Notes: a model not told the origin generated them from the letters alone. DNA of 64,000 nucleotides from Agrypnia vestita (GCA_016648135.1 JADDOH010004199.1:62001-126000); one strand, 5' to 3'. Positions 33,364 through 44,475 are shown, counted from the stretch's first letter. Program-made: numbers and translations.

Positions 33364-34991
33364 CAGTGGCGAGCAAGAAAATATATTTGCAATACTCTCA
33401 AAAATGCCAAAATTAATAATATACATTTTTTTACATACATACATACACATATACTTTTCTAAGAAATTTAATCCAGAAAAATAAAGCAGGTAGTTTTACC
33501 TCTATTTTAAAATAATAAACATAAAAATAGAAAGGGTGTATCATGATCCGCCAGTGTTCGGTTAGATACCTGTAATGTAGCAGGTAGTTGGGGAGCAAAT
33601 TAATAGGGACACTTGTCAGTCATATTTTTGCAGCAGTTGTGTTAATTGTTAATAAGAGTTGTTCTTTCTGCTCTAAAGTTTTGAATTCTGTTTTTTATAA
33701 CTATCTTACAAATGAAAAAATATAATAGTGCATACAATGTATACAAATAAACATTGCGATCCTAATACTGGAAAATTAATAATATTACCAGACGTAGATT
33801 GGAGCATAAAACAAATTGTAAATTGTAAACCATATGAAAATTTCACAGAATATGATATTTAATGCCATAAAACATGTGAAAACTCACAAAACCTGTGAAA
33901 ATATCATCACTAAACACAACATAAAAGGAAGACAACTTCACAAGATGACAAGAGTAATGATTCGGATCTCGAAGAATGACCCCCTTAAAAGGCTGTAGAA
34001 ATTCAAAAGGAGATTTCTACTCATAAATACATTTCCATCAGGGTGTGGATGGTTCGAAGAAGACTTCGAGAAGCTGGTCTTCATGGGAGAATTGCCAGGA
34101 GAAAGCGGTTAATAAACAAATGTTCAATGGAGTATTACAGTGGAAGCATGCTCTGTTCAGCGACGAGTCAAAGTTCAATCGTATTGGATCTGATGGGAGA
34201 ATATATGTACGAAGATTGAATTGCGAGGAATTTAATTCGTCAATATACAATCAAGACGGTCAATGGTGCGGGTGGTAGAGTAATCGTGGGTAGTATGTCG
34301 TGGCGTGGAGTAGGAACAATCCATCGGAAAAGCGGTATTATGAATCAGCATGTGTACGTGGACATTCTTACAAGTGTTATGTTACCATATGCAGAAGAAA
34401 ATTTACCAGTAATTTGGAAATTTCAGCAAGACAATACGGCTGAAACATACGGCTCGTGCAGCAATAAAGTGGTTTAGAGGTAATTCTATCACTGTGATCG
34501 ATCGGCCGTCGCGCAGTCCATATCTCAACCCTATTGAGAATTTATGGAATGACGTAAAATTAGAATTACGAAAAAAATAGCAGTAATTTAAATGAACTAT
34601 TTGAAAAGATAAAAAATATGTGTATCAATATTTCGGTAGGAAGATGCCAGAAGCTAATAAATAGAATGTGCAAGATGTGCATCAGTTTTCTAGGTAAAAG
34701 GGCACCCTACTAAATATTAACTAATTGGAATAGGCACTTACTTAAGGGATTTTAGGTGAAAATATTGAAGTGTCGCTATTTCAGTGCTCCTCTTAAATAG
34801 AGGTCATTGTAAATAATATATGTTTTAAAATTATTATTTAAAGAAAAGATTGAAAATTAAATTTGTTTTATTCAATATCCTGTGTTGTATTACTAAATTT
34901 TTTTTTTTAAATATTTGGTACTTGTATATACTGTGAAATTGATGATTTTGTACTTTTTACATAAGTGTCCCTATTTGCGTGCCCGCCATTG
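33364..34991 (+). mobile_element. Tc1-type transposon, decayed
   Basis: The left end CAGTGGCGAGCAAGAAAATA (after a TA) corresponds to the complement of the right end, CAATGGCGGGCACGCAAATA. The right end continues AGGGACACTT, which on the left appears only near 33607, so the left end carries an extra segment of about 215 bp. The element encloses the transposase remnant at 34020-34720. The right flank lacks a clear TA. Confidence 0.68.
34020..34720 (+). pseudogene. Tc1-family transposase remnant
   Basis: The translation shows in order: KHALFSDESKFNRIGSDGR (first catalytic D), a WRGVGTIHRKSGIMNQHVYV block, VDILTSVMLPYAEENLPVIW, KFQQDN (second D), then in another frame RSPYLNPIENLW (catalytic E, normally SPDLNPIENLW; here D is Y). 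This is the C-terminal DD34E domain of a Tc1 transposase. The N-terminal DNA-binding part is eroded, and a stop near 34276 and later frameshifts break it. Dead. Confidence 0.9.
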
Positions 34992-35214
34992 TTTATTAAA
35001 AATTGGATGTACATATATACAAACTTTTTTTCTCATTTTTTGCACACGTCGATTGATACAAACCTGAAATAATTAGGAGATTTATTTTTTTATCTTGTAC
35101 ATGAATTATTATATTGCTCTTTCTAATGTAGTGCTGTGGGTGTTTTGTGTGAAATAAAAAACGGATGTATGAAACAAAACAAACTAAAAAATATGATTTT
35201 CTCTCCTGGACCAC

Positions 35215-35425
35215 TTTTGCTTCGTCCACTTTCATGAATCATCTCGAGTCATCTTCCAATGTTTGACGTATCTGGTCATGCTAGATCTTCCGCGGTGTGC
35301 CCCGTGTTTCTGCTGCCTTCAATGTTCGCCTCATAAATTTTACTTACCATCCTTTCCTCACTCATCCGTTCCACATGGGCAAACCATCTTAGCCATCCTT
35401 TCTTTATTCTATTCTTGAATATAAT
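35215..35425 (-). pseudogene. LINE C-terminal remnant
   Basis: Minus-strand translation gives KGWLRWFAHVERMSEERMVS then KIYEANIEGSRNTGHTAEDL, the 'RL-WFGHVERM-EER--K-IY---V-G-R-RGRP' block at the end of many arthropod LINE ORF2 proteins. Eroded, with no catalytic domain. Confidence 0.75.
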
Positions 35426-35429
35426 AATA

Positions 35430-36035
35430 TTTCTCTATTTTTTATTCTCTGGTAGATTATTGTGTTCCTTTAGTCCTTTGCAATATAAAGGTTTGTGTGT
35501 TACTTTTCTTTCTATTTGGATTTCTTATTTCGTTTGACTCGTATCATGTCCAAGAATGTCTGTGTATTTTTGAAGTATTTTGTCATTCTATTATTTAAAA
35601 TGAATTAAAATCATTGTAATAATTCATTTAACTTCAGTCCTTATTTAATTGAAAGCCAATTTAAATCGTTTTTTCGGTGAGCCAATTTAAATCTCTTAAT
35701 GTCTTTAATTTTAATGTATCTCTCTTTATGATCCTTAACTTTACTCTGTTTTATTGAATTTCCACTTTTTGTCTTCTTCGTTATTAGAGTACAAAATGGT
35801 TGCAATATTGAAAATGTGGAGCAATTATTGATTTGTAAATTATCATGACCGTTTCTTGAGTCAATTTTTGTTATTCTTATTTTGTTATTCTGAAGAGTGT
35901 TACTTTTTTTGCAATTTTATTACTTTTTTATTCAATGTGTTTTTTCTGTTCAATTTCGTCTATGATAATTTCTAAATATTTTTTTATATCCATCATTTAC
36001 ATCTCTTCTTCACTTATCCCATTATTTTTCTTCCC
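35430..36035. other. AT/T-rich stretch between two LINE scars
   Basis: No domain recognised. GCCAATTTAAATC occurs twice (35656, 35681). It may be older LINE sequence. Confidence 0.3.
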
Positions 36036-36040
36036 CGTTT

Positions 36041-36625
36041 TTGCGTCCCTTGAGGATTCTGTTACATCATATTGGGTACTTTGGAGAACAAACAGCAGAA
36101 TTGCCAAGACGAATAGGAATGAGCTGGGCTGCTTTTGGCAAACTCAAACATATCTTCGAGAACAAGGAGATCCCAATTAGCCTAAAAAGAAAAGCCTTTG
36201 AATCGTGTATACTGCCAGTGATGACGTATGGATTGGAGACTATGGCCCTTACAAAGAAAAGTGTAGAAAAGCTCAAATGCACGCAACGATCCATGGAGAG
36301 ATCCATGTTTGGAGTAAGCCTAAGAGATTAGGCGCAGAACTAGAGTAGTGGATATCATGGATCGTGTAGCGAAGCTAAAATGGCAATGGGCAGGACACGT
36401 TGCAAGACAGGATACTACAAGATGGCCTCCCAGAGTTCTGAAATGGAGACCTTGGGAAAATAAAAGAGGCATCGGAAGACCTCAAAAGAGATGGACCGAT
36501 GATATTGTCGCTGTGGGGGGAAAGAAATGGCTACAATTAGCCAACAACAGGGAAGAATGTAAAAATAAGGAAGAGGCCTATATCCAGCAGTGAAAAGACG
36601 AAGGCTGATGAAGAAGAAGAAGAAG
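36041..36625 (+). pseudogene. LINE ORF2 C-terminus with (GAA)n tail
   Basis: Frames read GYFGEQTAELPRRIGMSWAA, FGKLKHIFENKEIPISLKRK, CILPVMTYGLETMALTKKS and QRSMERSMFGVSLRD. After a stop/frameshift near 36330 they give VVDIMDRVAKLKWQWAGHVA, RQDTTRWPPRVLKWRPW and GRPQKRWTDDI. This is the well-known C-terminal arm of an arthropod LINE ORF2. The 3' end, GGCCTATATCCAGCAGTG then GATGAAGAAGAAGAAGAA, is an RTE-like simple-repeat tail. One broken junction; otherwise fairly well preserved. Confidence 0.88.
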
Positions 36626-36910
36626 ATTTTGGAGAAAGCATTCTTTGGACACGTCCATCCTAGCGTCCTCGCACGATTTTCAGCGTAGCTACGTCATCGT
36701 ACGTCAGTCTAGTTCGTCATGAGAAACTTGTAATGCATGCTGTTTTTCTGCCGCTCACTCTCCTAAATGTGTAGCTACAAAAAAATTCTGTATGTATGTA
36801 TTTAATGTATTATTATTTATCCGAGTATATCATTGAAATAAAAATATTAGCCAACTACTTCGCCGACGGTCTCCTGCGTGAGGGGGGGAGGGGAAGCGGA
36901 TATATGTGGG

Positions 36911-36994
36911 ATAATACAGAGATTGTTCAAAGTATTATATTTTGGTATATCCATAATACAGAGATTGTTCAAAGTATTATATTTTGGTATATCC
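36911..36994. repeat. 42-bp tandem repeat, two copies
   Basis: ATAATACAGAGATTGTTCAA to GGTATATCC occurs twice with no visible difference, a period of 42 bp. Very recent duplication. The following AAGATACTTGATTGTATTTG resembles text at 32396. Confidence 0.9.
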
Positions 36995-37383
36995 AACAAA
37001 GATACTTGATTGTATTTGGAACCTTTTGGAATGATATGCTGATGCATGATAGGAGTTAAAATTTGAAAATATTGACTTTCAGGCGTATTCTAGTAGATAT
37101 GTAATAAATAATTTGAGAGAATATCATATATGTGTTAATAAGGAATATTGCTAATAAAACTCCACTTCTAAAAAATAAAATATAGAAATCATTACCAGTT
37201 GCGAAATCTGTGTAGGCATACTTACTTATTAATAACAACAGATTCGGCGTATCGGATGGACCACTCTATATATATGTTTTAGTAGGAAAATTGAATAATG
37301 TTGTAAAGGAGTTGGTATTAAAGTAATTTTAGCATGCAACTGTAGATATTGTGTATTATGAATATAAAAATTTCAACAGATTG

Positions 37384-37610
37384 TTAGTTAACTTTGTTAA
37401 AACCACTACCAGATTTTAGGTCTACCAGTTTCGAGACGTACCCGTCTCTTCGTCAGGACCAACACTACACCACTACATTCACAACACTACACACCTCAAC
37501 CATAGTATTGTTACACTTCCACCAATAATTGATCACATGCGTGTTAGTCTAGAACGGTAGACCTAAAATCTGGTAGTGGTTTTAAATAGTTAACTAACAA
37601 TCTGTTATAA
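37384..37610. repeat. Palindromic Penelope-type unit with intact hammerhead
   Basis: Left arm 37384-37460 (minus) contains the full hammerhead. Right arm 37556-37610 (plus) mirrors only the part downstream of the predicted cleavage site (GACCTAAAATCTGGTAGTGG, then TTAACTAAC). Between them lies a C/A-rich spacer with ACACTACACC-like repeats that recurs at 52020-52100. Confidence 0.75.
37419..37460 (-). ncRNA. Hammerhead ribozyme, intact core
   Basis: Minus strand: stem I GGTC, CTGACGA, stem II GAGACG-GGTA-CGTCTC, GAAAC, TG, then GTA (predicted cleavage after A), then GACC closing stem I. All invariant core residues are present, stems I and II are perfect, and stem III is two pairs. It is the best-preserved hammerhead in the window. 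The same family sits next to a GIY-YIG frame at 51978-52620, supporting a Penelope-like origin. Confidence 0.78.
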
Positions 37611-37839
37611 TGCTTTAAATATTAAAAATATTAATAATATAAAAATTTCAAATTTTTCTTAATTTTAATTGGTTACTGTTGCGAAATATGTATAGCTATT
37701 CCTCAAAATGAAACAAATCTGAGTTCACATCCCGGTAGTACTTAACTATATATTTTTTCGATACATAGATTTTTTTTCTGTAGGTATTATGTCTTTCCTA
37801 TTCAATCGATTCATCTAATTTAATCAAAATATCATAGAA

Positions 37840-37935
37840 AAACCACCAGTGGTAGTGGTTTTTACTAAGTTAACTAACATTCTGTTATAATGTCTAACAA
37901 CAAAATTAATGCTTTAAATATTAATAATATTAATA
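37840..37935 (+). repeat. Truncated copy of the same Penelope-type arm
   Basis: GGTAGTGGTTTTTACTAAG, then TTAACTAACATTCTGTTATA, matches the outer part of the 37556-37610 arm. The following ATGCTTTAAATATTAATAAT also matches text after 37608. Confidence 0.6.
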
Positions 37936-38079
37936 GTAATAAAATGTGTATTCATTAGAAAATATAGAATATTTCTAATTAATTTCCAATATGATTAAAA
38001 AATAACGCTTTTTAGTTTATTATTTGAAATTGTGCGTGTATATCTGCAAGAGGCTAAAAACACTTCTTCAAGATATCAC

Positions 38080-38480
38080 ATAATTATAAAGCGGCTTTGG
38101 AGCGTATTTCACGGCGCTATAAAAATGATCGCAAGCACAAAATAAAATGAACAGTTCAATAAATACTGTTTTCTATGTGCCCATAGCGCCGAAGTGTCTC
38201 AATATCTTGTGATGGATTGGTTTCCTCTACCATATTACGCGACCGCTGCTCTAGCGTAGCTCATTCGCATCCTCTTTGAGGCGCGCCCGATCGGTCCACG
38301 CGCGCCGCCGCCGCCGGTTTCCTTCACCGTACGTGTTCGGTTTGTCCGGATGTGCCTACTTTGATCCCTTTCCGGTCTTCATTTCACTTTCTCGGTCCCT
38401 TCTTTCCCTCGAGGAAGCATCCCCCCCGCCGGACTGTGTTTGATACGCGACCATCGTGTAAGGATGGAATTTTGATTGAA
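38080..38480. promoter_or_regulatory. CpG-rich block
   Basis: Very CpG-rich sequence at 38275-38350 (GAGGCGCGCCCGATCGG, CGCGCGCCGCCGCCGCCGG) grading into pyrimidine-rich DNA. The 81-codon frame at 38352 has no recognisable homology. Candidate promoter or regulatory element, by composition only. Confidence 0.33.
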
Positions 38481-38862
38481 TTTTCATATTATTTATCCTC
38501 CGTATTTGCATTTTGCGGTTGCCTGTGTCTGTCTGTGTTTGCCATTTGTCTGGCAACCCTACTATATTTTAAATATAGACATTCAATTAATCTTTGATTT
38601 ACCAAACAAGCGAAGCTAGTCTGACTTTTATAAGCGCATTTACCAGCTCTTCGATAGTAATCATTCTTTATCATCTTTGTTATTGTTTTTATTTTTTGTT
38701 TCGTGATATGTAAAAGTTTTTTTTTGAGTATTGTTTGCGCTGTATTTTTCACGAAGACCCAATTTTATTACGTGGCCTCTTGTGCCTTGAAAGTTTCTAA
38801 AATCGAATAAATGATGAAATAAAATCAAAATAAAGAAAATGATGTCAACTTTTTATTTTTTC

Positions 38863-38903
38863 ACGCCAACCGGTTTCGCTTGACTCAAGCTTCGTCAGGG
38901 CGT
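38863..38903 (-). ncRNA. Hammerhead ribozyme, intact core, separate family
   Basis: Minus strand: stem I ACGCC, CTGACGA, stem II GCTTG-AGT-CAAGC, GAAAC, CG, then GTT (predicted cleavage after the second T), then GGCGT closing stem I with five pairs. Every core residue is present. The flanks differ from the other families here, and no mirror arm was found. Confidence 0.75.
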
Positions 38904-38909
38904 AATTAA

Positions 38910-40110
38910 CAACTAAGCAATAAATACAAAGTAGCGCTTATATAAACATAATCATGGAGACAGATACTTAGAAAGAAAGAGACGAAGTACATGAGGAAGA
39001 GATAGAGTATGAATCATCTTACTACCAAACATATCGTGTCCTGAAGCAACAAGGTGTTATCTGACATTTACATCAAACTGAGATATTCAGCTTCGAAGTT
39101 TTAAATATTCAATTTTAAATTTCTAATGTGGACTTTTAATTCGTTATCCTTGAGATGAAATTTGATTTAATTAAATAATATGATTGGCGCCTTATTTCGG
39201 ACACGTAATATTATTTAACTCTTGAATTAAATAAACAACTTGTCTTTTGTTTTCTTCTTAACTGCTACGATATTTGGCATGTAGCACAGTTTTGAAGAGA
39301 AAATTTTTCTAAGAATTTTGATGGAAAAAATCAAATATTACCAAAATATCACTTTTCTAAAAGGTCATGGTGATATAATTTCTGTTATAAGGTCACTGTG
39401 ATATATTTTCTTTTAAAAGGTCATATATTTATTATTATTATTAGATTTATTTCGATATTTATTTCACATACACTGACAAATTAGATAATTATTTAGTAAA
39501 TGAAGATTACAATAAAATTAAATTATATTACCGTTGAGACACAATGCTTGTGAAGAATGTGCGAAAAAAGATTACCACAAAAAATATAAAATATTTTAGT
39601 AACTAAATAATTAGAATATGGGAGGGATGGATGAAAATAAGACGATAGAGAAAATAAATATGTCCGAGCGTTGCATACAAGGAGCATGTTAATCAATGTT
39701 AAAAGTGTCGAATATTTGTAAGGACTGGAATGTGTGGCGCTCTATCCTCTCCGCCTTCCCCACAATTGACATACCCTGATGTAAGTAAATTTAACACTTA
39801 ATTGGTCTTCCATACTGATAGTCTTTTCTGATCTCTAATAATATTTAAGACAGTCTAGCCTACTAATAATATTTAAGGCAATTTGTCTTAAAGATCTTTA
39901 CTACGAATAATACTAATTTATTTAGAATCACATTAGTTTGCCATCTACTAACAATGTTTTATTATTTGAAAATGTGTATTTTGTAATGTATTAAACTTGT
40001 TATTATTATAATTAGTCAAGAAGTTGCTTAGCGCTGATTAAATTTCTGCACAAAATTCTATCTTTCTTCGTTCGTATGGAAGTTCGTTTACTGTTCTTTA
40101 TTGTGTTTGG
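38910..40110. other. AT-rich stretch, no gene seen
   Basis: No supported feature. AAAGGTCATGGTGATATAAT and AAGGTCACTGTGATATA (39360, 39391) are a small local repeat. Confidence 0.4.
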
Positions 40111-40114
40111 ATTT

Positions 40115-40175
40115 TAATATTTATTTATTTATTTACTTGTATACGCCCATTACAGGCTTTTACATAAAAAATATT
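40115..40175 (-). repeat. LINE 3'-end signature
   Basis: The complement reads ATGTAAAAGCCTGTAATGGG, CGTATACAAG, then an (AAAT)n-like tail. Shared with 2765 and 19178. Confidence 0.5.
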
Positions 40176-40429
40176 ACATGAAACTCAAAAAGTATATACA
40201 TTAAATTATATACATTAGATTTGAAAAGTCACAGAATATTTATATTGTACACTCCTGTAAGCTTATTGCTGCGAATTTGGATCTGTTCTGGATTTACAGA
40301 TGGAACCCTACCGCCGGCAATTTTTTTTTCATGAAAATTAAAATCGTTCGCGCAATGTACAAATCGGTGCAGCTTGGGTCAGTTCTTTCACGACTTTCTG
40401 TTTACCAAGAATATCCAATTTGGCTCCCG

Positions 40430-40600
40430 TCCTTGTAACATCGGTGGTTGAGATGGGAAATCCCCGCCTGGAGCGATTCTCCGCTATTAGAAAGGGATGA
40501 AACGCTCTTCAATCCCCGCGCCACTCTGGGCGGGGGAGCGAGACAGAGGTGCGCACGAAGCGCTACGAGGGGGTGAGCCCGCGGGCCAGCACATAGGTAT
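40430..40600. other. GC-rich block
   Basis: About 160 bp of GC-rich DNA (CCCCGCGCCACTCTGGGCGG, AGCCCGCGGGCCAGC). Nothing in the short open frames is recognised. Confidence 0.28.
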
Positions 40601-40839
40601 TCCTAAGTGGAAGATTTTTCTTGTCAGTTTCACCGTTTGTTACCTTTCGACTTTTACCACGTTGGGTTTGTGTTGTTTTAAGGATATCATTTAGATGCTG
40701 GCGGTCAAGGAAGGGTTTATAAATCTCCAGTAAATCGTTTACCAGCAGTGTACAATGGCGTGCGTGTTCGTCAGGAGTTCCATTTCCAAATCGAGGCAAC
40801 GATATGAGTGAAAAAATATTAAATAGGTACACATAGAAA

Positions 40840-41850
40840 AATCTAAAAACATTTACTTACCACTGGAATATGAATTCAGAACCCAGTTCTTTCCGTGGAA
40901 TAGCTATTAGGGGAGACCGGGCACTGTCTGTTTTCCCGGAAGTCATATCTTTGTAGCTAGGACTGAATTCCGAAGACTCAAAGATCTGCAATTCAATCCT
41001 AGTCTACCGTACTAGCCTGCAATGCGCTTCGCCTAGTTTAAGAGGAAGGACCTACGTTTAATATTTGTTGGTGTTCAAAGAATTTTAAAAGTCGTTGTGT
41101 TTGTTCTCTAACGTCTCTCATATTAGAACTTGAAAGTTTTCTAGATGCTTTAATATGTTATGTATTTAAAAATAATATTGCAGAATTATCAAGTTTCAAT
41201 TGAATTAAATATATAATTTAATTACCAAAATGGTAGTATGGATACTTGCCACAGGGGAAAACCTTTTCCTATAATGTAAAATTTAAAAAAAAATCATTAG
41301 ATGTGTGGCTGTCTTGCACAGGACAAAGACTAGTAGCGGGGGTTGATTCGCCTAATTTCACCATAACGAATGTTTGAGTTCACAATCTTCCGTATTATTT
41401 GTTAACAATTTAAAGACACACCCCTATTAAAATTGTTAATTTTATTACATAAACACATTAACCGTATTAAAATATTATTTAAAAACATAGCCAAATGACC
41501 GAACTCAAGCATCTGAAAGAAAATCCTTATAACGTCCTACACTGAAAAATAGAAAAATCGATATCTAAAAAGTGTGACAACTACACACGGTCTCCCCAGT
41601 CCATCTATTTATTTATAAACTATTATCTGCATATAAAAAGTGAAAAATGTTTACCTCAGCATGGTATGGATCAACAAGTTTTATGCTGTAATAACATTCA
41701 TACGAACAAAATAAATAAAGGAGAAGAATTAAAACGGTATTGATACAACATGAATTCAATTAAATTCAATTCAATTTTTATTTATTCCATAATATGTATA
41801 TTAAAAACTTCATATTCAAGGCATACAAATTATGAGGTTATATCTAAAAA
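40840..41850. other. AT-rich stretch, no gene seen
   Basis: No supported feature. Confidence 0.4.
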
Positions 41851-41855
41851 TATAC

Positions 41856-41895
41856 ATATACACACATATATACATACATACATATACATATACAT

Positions 41896-41929
<34 letters not shown>

Positions 41930-41935
41930 GTTATA
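41856..41935. repeat. (CA/TA)n microsatellite
   Basis: Alternating ACATAC, ACACAC and a (TA)n run ending at about 41929. It borders the Penelope-like element that follows. Confidence 0.9.
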
Positions 41936-41964
41936 ATGAAGGTTTTCACGGGTGTTAGAAATGT

Positions 41965-43207
41965 TAGTATTAATTTCTTTGGGGGTAACCCGCGTCAAAA
42001 TCTGGTCCTCAGAAGGACCATTCGTCAACCGACGTTTCGCCTGAATCAACGATCAAAAAGATAACGGCAGTCTCGGCCACACTATTTACAGAAAGGCTAC
42101 GCACACAGACAGGTATCTCCATGCATCTTCTAACCATCACCCGGCGCAAATTGCATCAGTTGCAAATACATTGGTGTCAAGAGCAATAAAAATATCCGAC
42201 TCCGACCATTGTAATGAAGAAATAAACCATCTTAAAAATTCTCTAAACAAATAATTAACAAAGTAGTTAAACGCCAGTCGGACATTGAAAATAGAAATAA
42301 AACTGTTAAAGATATTACGGAAAAACCTTTATCAACAGCCTTTTTACCATACATAAGAGGGACAACAGATAAACTCAGCCGTCTACATAGAAAATATAAC
42401 ATAAGAACGATATTTAGGACTGAAAACAAAATATCTAGCCTTCTACGCAGTGTAAAAGACAAAATACACCTAGAGTCCCATGATGTATACGAAATACCAT
42501 GTGGATCGTGCGACCAGACATATGTTGGAAAAAGCAACAGAAAGATATCTGCTAGGGTTGCTGAACATAGAGTTGATATGACCAACAAAAAACTAACATC
42601 GTCGCTTGTCCAACACACGCTCGAAGAAGGCCACAGCATAGACTTTAATAATATACGAATAATAGCGAACGTCCAAAATGAAACAGTAAGGATATTTAGA
42701 GAAGCTATAGAGATATATAAAAGAATAAATATTATCAACAATAGAGATGATGGTATACGTCTCCCAACGGCATGGAAAAGCATTTTATTCAACAGTAGAT
42801 TTCTTAGTAAAAATAAAAATAATATATTAGCGCGCAAAAATCAATTAAATATAACCACCGACACAATAGAAGCAACATCAAGTACAAAGCGCATCACAAG
42901 GAGCCAAACAAACGCCATTAAGGCCAGCAACGGCCGGGAACACCCAATATTTAATACAAAATTCCCAAAAATCATTAAGGCCAATAATGACCACAGTACC
43001 CAAATTTAGACTTTGACTTACCAGACCTCACTTGGTAATAAGCTTCCGATATGAACGGACGTGCTCGCACTGCCCCTCGTGACGGAAATTTATTAACAAG
43101 ACAACCTGAAGGTGCCTGTTGTGATTCAGGCGAAACGTCGGTTGACGAATGGTCCTTCTGAGGACCAGATTTTGACGCGGGTTACCCCCAAAGAAATTAG
43201 TACTAAT
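41965..43207 (+). mobile_element. Truncated Penelope-like element with inverted termini
   Basis: The termini 41965-42048 (minus) and 43124-43207 (plus) are about 84-bp inverted copies. Each holds GTTGATTCAGG or the like, CGAAACGTC, GGTTGACGAATGG and the hairpin GGTCCTTCTGAGGACC. They enclose the C-terminal coding part of a Penelope-like polymerase with a GIY-YIG domain. The RT catalytic core is missing, so it is a 5'-truncated copy. Inverted terminal copies like these are known in Penelope-like elements. Confidence 0.8.
42075..43008 (+). pseudogene. Penelope-like polymerase C-terminus with GIY-YIG endonuclease
   Basis: The first part (about 42095-42255) reads RKATHTDRYLHASSNHHPAQ, the Penelope 'RKPTHTDRYL---SNHHP' block after the RT palm, and is followed by a frameshift and stops near 42250. 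A second frame continues KPLSTAFLPYIRGTTDKLSR, then VYEIPCGSCDQTYVGKSNRK and ISARVAEHR: a GIY-YIG nuclease with VYE for GIY and YVG for YIG. The tyrosines, the catalytic R in ARVAEH and the E in FREAIEIYKR all remain. The 42578-43009 frame is uninterrupted. The tail (SSTKRITRSQTNA) is basic. The nuclease nicks DNA for insertion in this family; this copy lacks the RT core. Confidence 0.88.
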
Positions 43208-43244
43208 ATATACATATATAAATATTACGACGTGAAGTACTGAT

Positions 43245-44475
43245 GCTCCCACCAGAACTCCTCGTCGCCACCAGTTTTGCTCAGTCGGAGAAGAATGGGA
43301 CTCACCTTATTTCTACATTTCAAACTCAGGGTACTTCCGGTGTCGTGTACGCTGCCCTTCAGCTGTCTCTCATTTTAACTTATTTTAAGTTGCAACAGTT
43401 CAATGACAAGGGTAATACAACGAAACATTATTTAGATAAATGTGAATTTATTCAAATGAATTTTAAACAGAAATTAATAATGCCACAGAAGGTGACAATT
43501 TTTTATGAAGTATTTTTGGGAATTTTGCACATTGAAATCCTTTTTTTTACAATAAATTGAGGTGATGATATAATTTACCACGCCTCGACATCAGCGCTAG
43601 TGGCCGCGTTATACAAGGATGGAAAAGACAGTGGAACTAATACTTTTATACTACTGGCGGTAACGCAGCGCGGGTGTCGTAGCGTGGTAATCACATTCTG
43701 CAGATTCAATCAACATCTGGTCAAAATTTCTATATCAGATTTAAAAACAAAGAAGCTACAATAGGCTGTGCGAATGCATTCGCTTGGTGACATCGAATTC
43801 AGATAACATGTCAATTTCTGGCACAAACACCGCTTCCGCACGTGGTTAGCAATGTTCCTTTTTTTAAAACAGCTCGACCTGATGCACATGTTCTTGTATT
43901 TACGGAGTCAGATAACGCGCAGCTCGCTCCAGGCGTGATGTGAAATTGATTATTAGAAAGAATTGGAATACCAGGCAAGTCGTGGTCTTCATTTTGCTGG
44001 CCTCGCATCTGAAGCAGGATTGCTCCCTTATGGGTCCAGAGAACAACCCCGCCCCGAGGCTTTGGGCTGCCGATGCAGATGATTACCGGAACATCACCTC
44101 TGCAGCTGCCCCCCAGGCGTTGCAATGGATTCACCTTTCACTCCATGCTGCGTCACCTGGCCATGGCGCGAAGCGCTCCCGTGGAAAAACCCTCTATTAA
44201 CACGAGGGTTCACAGAAAGGTTCACATCTTGCGTGCTGAAGTGTCAGATTCCGAATGCGCCATTTTGTAATATCGTCCCCGCCGTTCGCGACCGCTGTGA
44301 AACTATCTGCAGTAGACCAAAGACATTATTTTTTCCATAGAGTATTTGCGGTACCTACGCGGTTAGAAATCAATTTTTGGTGCAGATAGTTGGTGCGGGG
44401 ATCGATAAATTCATTTCTTTAGAGGTTTCGCGAAGAGGTGTGACGAACAGAGGTTGCTACGTCACAATATATATA
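43245..44475 (+). repeat. Unidentified interspersed repeat of about 1.2 kb, copy B
   Basis: Counterpart of 21135-22315. It starts CCACCAG..CTCAGTCGGAGAAGAATGGG, has GCCACAGAAGGTGACAATTT near 43481 and AATAAATTGAGG near 43552, then a GC-rich middle (43850-44200), and ends in TGTGACG..CGTCACAATAT at 44439-44470. The first part is open for 105 codons (43243-43560: QSEKNGTHLISTFQTQG), but copy A has stops there. A 107-codon minus frame at 43811-44134 is not recognised. The element type is unknown. Confidence 0.5.

Noticed and set aside
36911..36994. CRISPR-like direct repeats
   Set aside because: Only two contiguous copies without spacers in a eukaryotic context; simple tandem duplication.
42232..42837. 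Minus-strand frame of 201 codons, the longest in the window
   Set aside because: It lies antisense to the Penelope GIY-YIG coding region, is hydrophobic only because of the complementary A/T-rich codons, and matches no family.
43124..43207. Calling the termini of the 41965-43207 element true hammerheads
   Set aside because: GAAACGTC and flanking stems are present, but CTGANGA is not, so only a hammerhead-like relic can be supported.
43811..44134. Minus frame of 107 codons in the 1.2-kb repeat
   Set aside because: Not preserved in the other copy and no recognisable domain.
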